Shown: positions 35,319 to 43,438 of the stretch, one piece after another
How positions within the stretch are numbered: the first letter of the stretch is position 1
Layout: the number at the start of each line of letters is the position of its first letter
NCBI RefSeq assembly: GCF_900104705.1
Contig: NZ_LT629734.1
Coordinates: 1,488,001-1,552,000, forward strand
Direction of reading: 5' to 3'
Source of the DNA: Agrococcus carbonis
GTDB lineage: Bacteria > Actinomycetota > Actinomycetes > Actinomycetales > Microbacteriaceae
DNA length: 64,000 bases
Position numbers and translations under genes: made by a program
Notes under the pieces: model-generated
Seen by the model: only the letters and a program-made list of their open reading frames with translations
Databases searched by the model: none
Told to the model about the DNA's origin: nothing

Positions 35319-36497
35319 TTGCAGCCCAGCCCCGATGAGCTGGCCGAACGGCTCGCGCGCACGCGCGCACGCATGACCCGCTCGGGCCTCGACGGGCTCG
35401 TCGTCGTCGATCCGGCCAACCTGCACTACCTCACCGGCTACGACGCGTGGTCGTTCTACATGCCGCAGCTGCTGTTCGTGCCGCTCGAGGGCGAGCCGCT
35501 GCTCATCATGCGGGCGATGGATGCGGGGGGCGCCCACCGCACCGCCGTCGCGACGCCGCCCGAGCGCATCCTCGGCTACCCCGAGTCGCTCGTGCACCAG
35601 CGCAACGTGCACCCCTTCGACTGGGCCGCCGAGCAGCTGCGCGCGCACGGCTTCGCGCGACGCGGCCGCGTCGGGTACGAGGGCGAGGCCCACTTCTTCT
35701 CGGTGCGCTCGTTCCTCGCGCTGCAGCGCGGCCTGCCCGAGTGGCAGCTCGTCGACGGCCACGACCTCGTCAACTGGGTGCGGCTCGTGAAGAGCCCGGC
35801 CGAGCTCGAGCTCATGCGCGCCGCCGGCCGGGTCGCGAGCGCCGCCATGCGCGCCGGCATCGACGCGATCGCCGAGGGCGCGCGCCTCAACGACATCGCC
35901 GCCGCGATCCAGTTCGCGCAGGCCACCGGCGTCGAAGGCGCCGAGGGCGACTACCCCGCGATCGTGCCGATGCTCCCGACGGGCGAGAGCGCCGACACCC
36001 CGCACATGACCTTCAGCGCGCGCCGCCTCGACGCGGGCGAGGCGGTCTCGATCGAGCTCGCCGGAGCGCACCGCCGGTACCACGCCCCGCTCGCGCGCAC
36101 GCTCTCGCTCGGCCGGCCCGACGCGCGCCTCGCCCGCGTCGCCGCCGTCGCGGCCGAGGGCCTGCAGCTCGTGCTCGACGGCCTGCGGCCCGGCCTCACG
36201 GTCGCCGAGGTGCACGGCATCTGGCAGTCGCACATCGCCCGCGAGGGCATCGAGAAGCCCTCGCGCCTCGGCTACTCGATCGGCATCGGCTACCCGCCCG
36301 ACTGGGGCGAGCGCACCGTCTCGATCCGCGGCGACGACCAGACGATCGTCGAGGCGGGCATGTGCCTGCACATCATCGCCGGCATGTGGATGGACGGCTA
36401 CGGGTGCGAGATCAGCGAGGCCGTCGCGGTCGCGGAGCGCGGCGTCGAGATCCTCACCGACGCGCCGCGCGAGCTCATCGTGCTGGAGGACGCATGA
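35319..36497 (+). CDS. M24-family hydrolase, ectoine hydrolase-like (DoeA)
   Basis: 392 aa from a TTG at 35319 that sits behind GAGGAGG; a longer reading from 35274 lacks such a site. It has an N-terminal creatinase-like domain and a C-terminal pita-bread domain. Blocks remembered from ectoine hydrolases are present: GYDAWSFYMPQLL, EGDYPAIVPMLPTGESADTPH and IGIGYPPDWGERTVSIR. It would open the ectoine ring to N-acetyl-diaminobutyrate. The stop overlaps the M20 gene (ATGA). A generic Xaa-Pro peptidase is the alternative, but the shared blocks favour DoeA. Confidence 0.75.
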   Translation: MQPSPDELAERLARTRARMTRSGLDGLVVVDPANLHYLTGYDAWSFYMPQLLFVPLEGEPLLIMRAMDAGGAHRTAVATPPERILGYPESLVHQRNVHPFDWAAEQLRAHGFARRGRVGYEGEAHFFSVRSFLALQRGLPEWQLVDGHDLVNWVRLVKSPAELELMRAAGRVASAAMRAGIDAIAEGARLNDIAAAIQFAQATGVEGAEGDYPAIVPMLPTGESADTPHMTFSARRLDAGEAVSIELAGAHRRYHAPLARTLSLGRPDARLARVAAVAAEGLQLVLDGLRPGLTVAEVHGIWQSHIAREGIEKPSRLGYSIGIGYPPDWGERTVSIRGDDQTIVEAGMCLHIIAGMWMDGYGCEISEAVAVAERGVEILTDAPRELIVLEDA

Positions 36498-37735
36498 CGG
36501 ATGCGGCGGCGCGCGACGCGTGCGCCAGGCGCGCGCTCGACCTCGTCGACGAGGCGACGATCGTCGCGGACGCCTCGTCGCTCATCCTCGCCGCGAGCGA
36601 GAACCCGGGCGGCACCGAGCTCGTCGCCGTGCGCGTGCTCGAGGCGATCGCGTCGCGGCTCGGCGCACGCACGCGCCGCACGATGGCCGCGCCCGACCGG
36701 CCGAACCTCTCGATCCGCTTCGGCCCCGAGCCCACCCGCGAGCGCCCCGGCGTGCTCATGCTCGGCCACAGCGACGTCGTGCCCGCCGGCAGCGGGTGGA
36801 GCGCCGACCCCTTCAACCCCCGCGTCGAGGGCGGCTGGCTCACCGGGCGCGGGGCGGTCGACATGAAGGGCGGCATCGCCGCGGCCCTGCAGGCGATGGG
36901 CGCCGTGAGCGCCGTGTGCCCCGAGCTGCCGCTCGAGCTGCTCGTGACCGCCGACGAGGAGGACCTCGCGACCGGCATCCAGGCGCACCTCGCTGCCGAC
37001 GACGAGGATCCGCACCGCTACCTCGCGTGCATCGTCGCCGAGCCCACCGACCTCGCCGTCGTGGTCGCGTGCCGCGGCGCCGCCAACCTCGAGGTCGAGG
37101 TCGCCGGCCGCGCCGCGCATGCGGGCCGCCCCGAGGACGGCGCGAGCGCCATCACGACGGCGGCGCATGTCGCCGCGTGGATCGCCGACGACCACCGGCG
37201 GATGCGCGAGGGCGCCTCGGGGCTGCTGGGCTCGGCCACCTGGAGCGTCGGCAGGATCGAGGGCGGCCACGGCACGTCGATCGTGCCGGACCGCTGCACG
37301 CTGCTCGTCGACCGCCGGCTCATGCCGGACGAGACCGGCGCCGACGCGCTCGCGCAGCTCGATGCCGGGATCGCGCACGTGCTCGACGACGAGTCGCGCC
37401 AGGCCGCGCCCGGCGCCGCGTGCTGCACCGCGCGCACCCGCCTGCTCATGGAGATGCCAGGCTTCGAGACCGACCCGACGCATCCGCTCGTCACCTCCGC
37501 GGTGGGGGCGCTCGCCGCCGAGGGCGTCGCGGCGCCGGTCGAGGCGTGGACGGCCGCGTGCGAGGGCGGCTTCGTCGCGCGCCACCACGGCTGCCCCACG
37601 ATCATCCTCGGTCCCGGCGACATCACCGGCCAGGCCCACCAGCCCGACGAGCGCGTGCTCGTCTCCCACCTCTCCACAGCGGCCCGCGCGTACACTCGCA
37701 TGCTCGTGGGCCTCCAGCACGAGCCCGCGCACTGA
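36494..37735 (+). CDS. M20-family deacylase, candidate N-acetyl-diaminobutyrate deacetylase
   Basis: 413 aa of the ArgE/DapE/M20 class: metal site VLMLGHSDVVPAG, GRGAVDMKGGIAAALQAMG, catalytic Glu pair in TADEEDLATG, and a later metal Glu in AEPTDLAVVVACRG. The lid domain contains AAHAGRPEDGASAI. The ATG overlaps the preceding M24 stop, so the two act in sequence. In ectoine degradation an M20 enzyme (DoeB2-like) can remove the acetyl group; substrate assignment rests on this context. Confidence 0.8.
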   Translation: MTDAAARDACARRALDLVDEATIVADASSLILAASENPGGTELVAVRVLEAIASRLGARTRRTMAAPDRPNLSIRFGPEPTRERPGVLMLGHSDVVPAGSGWSADPFNPRVEGGWLTGRGAVDMKGGIAAALQAMGAVSAVCPELPLELLVTADEEDLATGIQAHLAADDEDPHRYLACIVAEPTDLAVVVACRGAANLEVEVAGRAAHAGRPEDGASAITTAAHVAAWIADDHRRMREGASGLLGSATWSVGRIEGGHGTSIVPDRCTLLVDRRLMPDETGADALAQLDAGIAHVLDDESRQAAPGAACCTARTRLLMEMPGFETDPTHPLVTSAVGALAAEGVAAPVEAWTAACEGGFVARHHGCPTIILGPGDITGQAHQPDERVLVSHLSTAARAYTRMLVGLQHEPAH

Positions 37736-37787
37736 CGCAAGACCGGAAGCACGACCCCCCAAGGCACCATCCAGAAGGGACACGGCC

Positions 37788-39263
37788 ATGACCGAGCACG
37801 CAGCAGCGCACCCCGCGCACGAGCCACCGCCCATCACGAGAGAGCTCGACCTCTCCCCCATCCAGCGCAAGACCGTGAAGAAGTCGGTCATGGGCGCGAT
37901 GGCCGGGAACGCGATCGAGTGGTTCGACTACGGCATCTACGGCTACCTCGTGGTGCACCTCTCGAGCCAGATCTTCGGCGGCAGCGAGGACTCCACGCTG
38001 TGGGCGCTGTTCGGCTTCGCCGTCTCGTTCCTCATCCGCCCCATCGGGGGCGCCATCCTCGGGCCGCTCGGCGACCGCATCGGGCGCCAGAAGGTGCTCG
38101 TGTTCACCATCCTGATGATCTCGCTCGCGACCGCGGCGATCGGCATCCTGCCGACCTTCGAGCAGGTCGGCTGGCTCGCGCCGCTGCTGCTGTTCAGCCT
38201 GCGCATCATCCAGGGCTTCTCGGCCGGCGGCGAGTACGCCGGGGCCGCCGTCTACATGGCCGAGCACGCGCCCGACGACCGCCGCGGCTTCTGGGGCTCG
38301 TTCCTCGAGTTCGGCACCCTGCTGGGCTTCTCGATGGCCGCCATCCTCGTCACGGGCCTCGAGCTCATCGTCGGCCCCGAGGGCATGGAGGCCGGCTGGT
38401 GGCGCCTGCCGTTCCTGCTGACCCTGCCGCTCGGCATCGTCGCGCTCATCATGCGCAAGAACCTGCACGACTCGGAGACCTTCACCGAGGCGAAGGAGCA
38501 GGACACCCGCACGAGCGCCTGGCAGACGCTGCGCGACCTCGTCACGCAGCAGCCGAAGCAGCTGCTGAAGATCATGGGCATCACGGTGCTCATCAACACG
38601 GCGTTCTACCTCGTGCTCACCTACATGCCGACCTACCTCACGACGTCGCTCGACATGGACGCGACCCAGGCGGGCATGATGCTCGTCGGGGTGCAGCTCG
38701 TGATGATGGTCGTGATCATCCCGCTCGGGGCGCTCACCGACCGCGTCGGCAGGCGGCCCATCCTGCTCACCGCCGCGCTCGGCTTCACGCTCTTCTCGAT
38801 CCCGGCGATCATGCTGCTCGACACGGGCGTGATCGCGCTGCAGATCCTGGGGCTGGCGATCTTCGGCATCTTCCTCGTGATGCTGCTGTGCAACATCTCG
38901 GCGTCGCTGCCGGCGCTGTTCCCGACGACGGTGCGCTACGCGGGCTTCGCGCTCGGCTACAACGTCGCGACGTCGCTGCTCGGCGGCCCGGCGGGCCTCA
39001 TCAACGAGTCGCTCATCCAGTCGACCGGCTCGACGCTCATCCCGGGCTTCTACATGACGGTCGCGGGCATCATCGGCCTCATCGCCATCTGGACGTTCAA
39101 CGAGACCGCGGGCCGCAGCCTCCGCGGCGACGTCGTGCCGGGCGACGACGACCTCGACCGGGTCGCGATCGGCGAGGAGCTCATCGGCAAGGTGCACGAC
39201 CCCAACGGCGAGCTCGAGCAGGTGCGGGCCGCCGCGAAGGGCGACGGCCCCGGCGCACGCTGA
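37788..39263 (+). CDS. MHS-family MFS transporter, ProP-like osmolyte:H+ symporter
   Basis: 491 aa with 12 membrane segments. Metabolite:H+ symporter features: GNAIEWFDYGIYGYLVVHL, SFLIRPIGGAILGPLGDRIGRQ, IIQGFSAGGEYAGAAVYMAEHAP and TTVRYAGFALGYNVA. ProP imports proline, betaine and ectoine. AGAAGGGA precedes the ATG, 52 bp after the M20 gene and before a strong terminator, so it completes a three-gene unit: uptake plus two hydrolytic steps. Confidence 0.87.
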   Translation: MTEHAAAHPAHEPPPITRELDLSPIQRKTVKKSVMGAMAGNAIEWFDYGIYGYLVVHLSSQIFGGSEDSTLWALFGFAVSFLIRPIGGAILGPLGDRIGRQKVLVFTILMISLATAAIGILPTFEQVGWLAPLLLFSLRIIQGFSAGGEYAGAAVYMAEHAPDDRRGFWGSFLEFGTLLGFSMAAILVTGLELIVGPEGMEAGWWRLPFLLTLPLGIVALIMRKNLHDSETFTEAKEQDTRTSAWQTLRDLVTQQPKQLLKIMGITVLINTAFYLVLTYMPTYLTTSLDMDATQAGMMLVGVQLVMMVVIIPLGALTDRVGRRPILLTAALGFTLFSIPAIMLLDTGVIALQILGLAIFGIFLVMLLCNISASLPALFPTTVRYAGFALGYNVATSLLGGPAGLINESLIQSTGSTLIPGFYMTVAGIIGLIAIWTFNETAGRSLRGDVVPGDDDLDRVAIGEELIGKVHDPNGELEQVRAAAKGDGPGAR

Positions 39264-39272
39264 GCCATGAAA

Positions 39273-39312
39273 GACGGATGCGCTCCGCCCATCAGGGCGG
39301 GGCGCATCCGTC
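39273..39312. terminator. Hairpin terminator
   Basis: 11-bp outer stem (GACGGATGCGC with its complement) stacked on a 6-bp inner stem with loop ATCA, starting ten bases after the ProP-like gene stop. Confidence 0.85.
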
Positions 39313-39382
39313 GTCTGCGAGGTCGCTGGGCATCCGGCCGGAGGGGTCGACTTCTGTACCCCACCCGCGTACCGTCGCGGCC

Positions 39383-40555
39383 ATGCGAGCACTCACCTGG
39401 CAGTCCAAGCGCACCGTGACCGTGGAAGAGGTGCCCGATCCGCGCATCGAGCAGCCCACCGACGTCGTGATCCGCGTCACCTCGACCGCGATCTGCGGCT
39501 CCGACCTCCACCTCTACGAGCTCTTCGCGCCCTTCCTGAAGCGCGGCGACATCCTCGGGCACGAGCCGATGGGCATCGTCGAGGAGGTCGGCGCCGCGGT
39601 GACCCGGCTGCAGGTCGGCGACCGGGTCGTCATCCCCTTCGTGATCGCGTGCGGCGAGTGCTTCATGTGCGAGAAGGGGCTCACGACCCAGTGCGAGACG
39701 ACCCAGAACCGCCACTCCGGCACGGGTGCGTCCCTCTACGGCTACACGTCGCTCTACGGCTCGGTGCCGGGCGGCCAGGCCGAGCGGCTCCGCGTCCCCT
39801 ATGCCGACTTCAACGCGACGAAGGTCGGCACGGAGCTCGCCGACGACCGCTACCTCTTCCTCAGCGACGTCCTCCCCACCGCGTGGCAGGGCGTCGCGTA
39901 CGCGGGGCTCGAGCCGGGCGACACGCTCGCCGTCATGGGCCTCGGTCCCGTCGGGCAGTTCGTCGCCCGGATCGGGCGGCACCTCGGCCACCGCGTGCTC
40001 GCCGTCGAGCCGGTGCCCGAGCGCCGGGCGATGGCCGAGCGGTACGGCGTCGAGACGCTCGACATGGACGATGCGACCGATGCGCTGCGCGACCTCACGG
40101 ACGGCCGCGGCCCCGACGCGATCGTCGACGCCGTCGGCATGGAGGCGCACGGCTCGCCCGGCGCGGCGACCGCGCAGCAGCTCGTGGGCGCGCTGCCCGA
40201 CCTGCTCGCGAAGCCGATGATGCGGCACGCGGGCCTCGACCGGCTCTCCGCGCTCCACACCGCCTTCGACGCGGTGCGCCGCGGCGGCACGGTGTCGCTC
40301 TCGGGGGTCTACGTCGGCTCCGCCGACCCGACGCCGATGATGACGCTGTTCGACAAGCAGATCACGCTGCGGATGGGGCAGTGCAACGTGCAGTCGTGGC
40401 GCGACGAGCTGCTGCCCCTCGTCGAGGACCCCGCCGACCCCCTCGGCACGGGCGACCTCACGACGCACCTCGTGCCGCTCGAGGAGGCGCCGGAGTACTA
40501 CGAGACGTTCCAGAAGAAGGAGGACGGCTGCATCAAGGTCGTGCTCCAGCCCTGA
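39383..40555 (+). CDS. Zinc-dependent alcohol dehydrogenase (FdhA-like)
   Basis: 390-aa medium-chain dehydrogenase. Catalytic zinc ligands lie in AICGSDLHLYE and GDILGHEPMGIVEEVG; structural zinc cysteines in CGECFMCEKGLTTQC. The nucleotide motif is VMGLGPVGQFVARIGRHLG. The long central part with QLVGALPDLLAKPMM and the C-terminal QSWRDELLP resemble glutathione-independent formaldehyde dehydrogenase-like proteins. The substrate is not determined. Confidence 0.87.
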   Translation: MRALTWQSKRTVTVEEVPDPRIEQPTDVVIRVTSTAICGSDLHLYELFAPFLKRGDILGHEPMGIVEEVGAAVTRLQVGDRVVIPFVIACGECFMCEKGLTTQCETTQNRHSGTGASLYGYTSLYGSVPGGQAERLRVPYADFNATKVGTELADDRYLFLSDVLPTAWQGVAYAGLEPGDTLAVMGLGPVGQFVARIGRHLGHRVLAVEPVPERRAMAERYGVETLDMDDATDALRDLTDGRGPDAIVDAVGMEAHGSPGAATAQQLVGALPDLLAKPMMRHAGLDRLSALHTAFDAVRRGGTVSLSGVYVGSADPTPMMTLFDKQITLRMGQCNVQSWRDELLPLVEDPADPLGTGDLTTHLVPLEEAPEYYETFQKKEDGCIKVVLQP

Positions 40556-40562
40556 GCCCGGA

Positions 40563-40585
40563 GCGCTCACCCTCGCGGTGAGCGC
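40563..40585. terminator. Hairpin terminator
   Basis: 9-bp stem GCGCTCACC with loop CTCGC, eight bases after the dehydrogenase stop. Confidence 0.75.
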
Positions 40586-40615
40586 GGAGGGCTCAGCGGG
40601 TCGGCACCCATGCGC

Positions 40616-40621
40616 CAGACT
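40616..40621 (+). promoter_or_regulatory. Putative minus-10 of mgtE
   Basis: CAGACT followed by six bases and GTG at 40628; this arrangement decides between the GTG and the upstream ATG at 40610. Confidence 0.35.
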
Positions 40622-40627
40622 CGCAGG

Positions 40628-41980
40628 GTGACCGATCCGCAGCCTCGCAGCGCCGCCCTCGCGCGCGTCGACCGCGCGTTCGAGTCCGACGACCTCGCCG
40701 GCCTCGCCGAGGCGGCCGCCGAGCTGCCCGCCGCCGACCTCGTCGCCGCGCTGGGCCGGCTCTCGGTGAAGCGCGGCGCCGTGCTCTACCGCCTGCTCCC
40801 CCGCCCCGTCGCGCTCGAGGTGTTCGAGGCGCTGCCGCCGAGCCTGCAGCGCGATCTCGTCGCGGGCCTGCAGCGCGAGGAGGTCGCAGCGGTCTTCGCT
40901 GACCTCGATCCCGAGCGGCGCGTGCCGCTGCTCGACGAGCTGCCGGCGACGGTCGCGCAGCGGCTCCTGCGGGGGCTCCCCGACGACGAGCGCGAGCGCA
41001 CCGCCGTCGTGCTCGGCTACCCGAAGGGCTCGGTCGGACGGCGGATGAGCGGCGGGCTCGTCACCCTGCGCGGCGGGATGCGCGCGGCAGAGGCGCTCGA
41101 TCGCGCCCGCGCGCTCCCGGCCGAGGTCGAGCTCGCCGCCGCCCTGCCCGTCGTCGACGACGAGCGCCGCGTGCTCGGGGTCGTGCGGCTCGGCGACCTG
41201 CTGCGGGCCGACGCCGACGAGCCCGTCAGCGCCCTCATGCGGGGGACGACCACCGCGCGCACGACGGACGACGCCGAGGAGGTCGCGCGCCGCTGCACCG
41301 ATCGCGGGCGGCGGGCGATGCCGATCGTCGACGCCGAGCGGCGGCTCGTCGGCATCCTCCCCCTCGAGGCCGCCGTGCGCATCCTCGCCGAGGAGGAGAG
41401 CGAGGACGCCGCGCGCCAGGGCGGCGCCGAGCCGCTCCGCCGCCCCTACCTCTCGACCCCCGTCCGCAGCCTCGTGCGCTCCCGGGTCGTCTGGCTGCTC
41501 GTGCTCGCGATCGGCGCGACGCTCACCGTGCAGGTGCTCGAGGTCTTCGAGACGACGATCGAGCAGGTGACGGTGCTCGCGCTCTTCGTGCCGCTGCTCA
41601 TCGGCACGGGCGGCAACACGGGCAACCAGGCGGCGACGACCGTCACCAGAGCCCTCGCCCTCGACGAGGTGCAGCCCCGCGACGTGCTGCGCGTGCTCGC
41701 CCGCGAGCTGCGCGTCGGCGCGCTGCTGGGCCTCCTGCTCGGCGCCATCGGCTGGGCGGTCACGAGCCTCGTCTACGACCCGTCGGTCGGCCTCGTCATC
41801 GGGCTGACGCTCCTGGCGGTCTGCACGCTCGCGGCGAGCATCGGCGGCGTCATGCCGATCGTGGCGCGCGCCGTGCGCGTCGACCCGGCGGTGTTCTCGA
41901 ACCCGTTCATCACGACGTTCGTGGATGCGGCGGGCCTCGTCGTCTACTTCCTGATCGCACGCGCGGTGCTGCAGCTCTGA
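40628..41980 (+). CDS. mgtE: Magnesium transporter MgtE
   Basis: 450 aa. The order of domains is as in the family: helical N domain (about 1-130; LDPERRVPLLDELPATVAQRLL), two CBS domains (about 135-255; YPKGSVGRRMSG, VSALMR, RRAMPIVDAERRLVGILPL) and five membrane helices with the signature GTGGNTGNQAATTVTRALAL lining the pore. It imports Mg2+ (and Co2+), gated by Mg2+ binding to the cytosolic domains. An ATG at 40610 would add six residues. No Mg2+ riboswitch is visible; the space upstream is only 40 bp after a terminator. Confidence 0.93.
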   Translation: MTDPQPRSAALARVDRAFESDDLAGLAEAAAELPAADLVAALGRLSVKRGAVLYRLLPRPVALEVFEALPPSLQRDLVAGLQREEVAAVFADLDPERRVPLLDELPATVAQRLLRGLPDDERERTAVVLGYPKGSVGRRMSGGLVTLRGGMRAAEALDRARALPAEVELAAALPVVDDERRVLGVVRLGDLLRADADEPVSALMRGTTTARTTDDAEEVARRCTDRGRRAMPIVDAERRLVGILPLEAAVRILAEEESEDAARQGGAEPLRRPYLSTPVRSLVRSRVVWLLVLAIGATLTVQVLEVFETTIEQVTVLALFVPLLIGTGGNTGNQAATTVTRALALDEVQPRDVLRVLARELRVGALLGLLLGAIGWAVTSLVYDPSVGLVIGLTLLAVCTLAASIGGVMPIVARAVRVDPAVFSNPFITTFVDAAGLVVYFLIARAVLQL

Positions 41981-42015
41981 ACGGCCGTCGAGCGCGAAGC
42001 GCCGGAGACGAGGAA

Positions 42016-42041
42016 CGGCCCCGGGGTGGAGCCCGGGGCCG
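42016..42041. terminator. Bidirectional hairpin terminator
   Basis: 10-bp stem CGGCCCCGGG with a 6-base loop between convergent mgtE and tRNA-Leu. Confidence 0.8.
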
Positions 42042-42045
42042 ATCG

Positions 42046-42129
42046 TGCGCGAGGGGGGACTTGAACCCCCACGTCCGTACGGACACTGGCACCTGAAGCC
42101 AGCGCGTCTGCCAATTCCGCCACTCGCGC
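42046..42129 (-). tRNA. tRNA-Leu (anticodon CAG)
   Basis: 84 nt on the minus strand with acceptor stem GCGCGAG/CTCGCGC, discriminator A, anticodon loop reading CTTCAGGT, a class II variable arm (TGTCCGTACGGACG) and T-loop GTTCAAGTC. CCA is not encoded. Confidence 0.96.
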
Positions 42130-42223
42130 GACGCCCGGGGCAGCCCGGGCAACCACACGAGAATATCAGGTTCCGAGCCACGGCGGGTACGCTGACGTGG
42201 CTGAAGGGCGGTGAGCACGAGCA

Positions 42224-42901
42224 ATGGGATTCCTGGATTCGATCGAGCGCGGACTCGAGAAGGCGGTCAACGGCGCCTTCGCGAAGACGTTCCGATCCGG
42301 CGTCGAGCCCGTCGAGATCGCCAGCGCACTCAAGCGCGAGCTCGACACCCAGGCGTCGGTCGTCTCGCGCGACCGGATCCTGGTGCCGAACCGCCTCACC
42401 GTGCGGCTCGCCCCCTCCGACTTCCAGCGGCTGCGGCGCCTCGGCGACGCGCTGCTCGACGAGCTCACGAGCACGGTGCAGGCGCACGCCCGCCAGTCGG
42501 GCTACTCCTTCCCCGGCCCGATCGACCTCGGCCTCGAGCCCGACGAGCGGATGACGACGGGGATGCTCGAGATCGCCTCCGACTCGGAGGTCGGCGAGGT
42601 CGTGTGGACCGCGGTCGTCGACATCAAGGGCAAGCGCCACCGGCTGCGGCGCGGCCGCACCGTCATCGGCCGCGGCTCGGACGCCGACATCACGGTCGAC
42701 GACGCGGGCGCCTCGCGCCGACACGCCGAGATCATCTGGGACGGCACGCGCGCACAGGTGACCGATCTCGGCTCCACCAACGGCACGACGCTCAACGGGC
42801 GTGCGCTCAAGAGCGCCCTCCTCGAGCCCGACTCGATCATCGACATCGGCGCGACGCGCATCGTCTATCGCCTGCTGGCCCAGTCGAAGGAGCAGCCGTG
42901 A
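42224..42901 (+). CDS. fhaA: FhaA: DUF3662 and FHA domain protein
   Basis: 225 aa. An N-terminal DUF3662 domain (MGFLDSIERGLEKAVNGAFAK to about 115) and a C-terminal FHA domain (RTVIGRGSDADITVDD, then SRRHAEI, DLGSTNGTTLNG). The FHA domain reads phosphothreonine marks set by PknA/PknB and links to the lipid II flippase MurJ in mycobacteria. The linker between domains is much shorter than in mycobacterial FhaA. It is the first gene of a seven-gene run ending in pknB; its stop overlaps the fhaB start. Confidence 0.94.
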   Translation: MGFLDSIERGLEKAVNGAFAKTFRSGVEPVEIASALKRELDTQASVVSRDRILVPNRLTVRLAPSDFQRLRRLGDALLDELTSTVQAHARQSGYSFPGPIDLGLEPDERMTTGMLEIASDSEVGEVVWTAVVDIKGKRHRLRRGRTVIGRGSDADITVDDAGASRRHAEIIWDGTRAQVTDLGSTNGTTLNGRALKSALLEPDSIIDIGATRIVYRLLAQSKEQP

Positions 42902-43437
42902 GCGAGCTGACCCTCATCATCATCCGGATCGGCTTCCTGGCCCTCCTGTGGCTCTTCATCTTCATCGTGCTGTACTCGCTGCGCAGCGACCTCTTCGGCC
43001 CGAAGCTCACGCCGCTCCAGCGGGTCGCGGTGCAGAACCAGCGCTCCCGCGAGGCGCCGAGCGCGCCGGCGGCCGCACCGCGCGCGACGAGCGACGCCCC
43101 CACGACCGTGACCGAGCGCGCTGGCACCGCCCGCCCCGCATCCGGCGACGCCACGCGCCTCGTCGTGACCTCGGGCCCGCGCGCGGGGCTCGAGATCGAG
43201 CTGCCGAGCACGGGCCTCTCCATCGGGCGCTCGTCGGCGAGCGGCCTGCAGATCAAGGACGACTACACGTCGAACAACCACGCCAAGATCGTGCGCTGGC
43301 GCGACCAGTGGGTCGTGCAGGACCTCGACTCCACCAACGGCACCTTCGTGGAGGGCAAGCGCATCAGCCAGTCGACGCCGGTGCCGGTCGGCACCACCGT
43401 GCGGATCGGCACGACGTCGTTCGAGCTGAGGCGCTAG
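42898..43437 (+). CDS. fhaB: FhaB/FipA-type FHA domain membrane protein
   Basis: 179 aa from a GTG overlapping the fhaA stop. It has one N-terminal membrane helix (LIIIRIGFLALLWLFIFIVL), a disordered Ala/Pro/Thr linker, and a C-terminal FHA domain (LSIGRSSASGLQIKDDYTSNNHAKI, LDSTNGTFVEGKRI). In mycobacteria the equivalent protein joins FtsZ and FtsQ and is phosphorylated by PknA. A phosphothreonine in the linker is possible (TTVTERAGT). Confidence 0.93.
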   Translation: MSELTLIIIRIGFLALLWLFIFIVLYSLRSDLFGPKLTPLQRVAVQNQRSREAPSAPAAAPRATSDAPTTVTERAGTARPASGDATRLVVTSGPRAGLEIELPSTGLSIGRSSASGLQIKDDYTSNNHAKIVRWRDQWVVQDLDSTNGTFVEGKRISQSTPVPVGTTVRIGTTSFELRR

Positions 43438-43438
43438 C

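Noticed and set aside
42016..42041. Mg2+ riboswitch near mgtE
   Set aside because: The structure is downstream of mgtE and is a simple terminator; the upstream gap is too short for an M-box.
39050..42724. Very long minus-strand reading frame (over 1200 codons) across dehydrogenase, mgtE, tRNA-Leu and fhaA
   Set aside because: It is antisense to well-supported genes and crosses a tRNA; long antisense frames are expected at this GC content.
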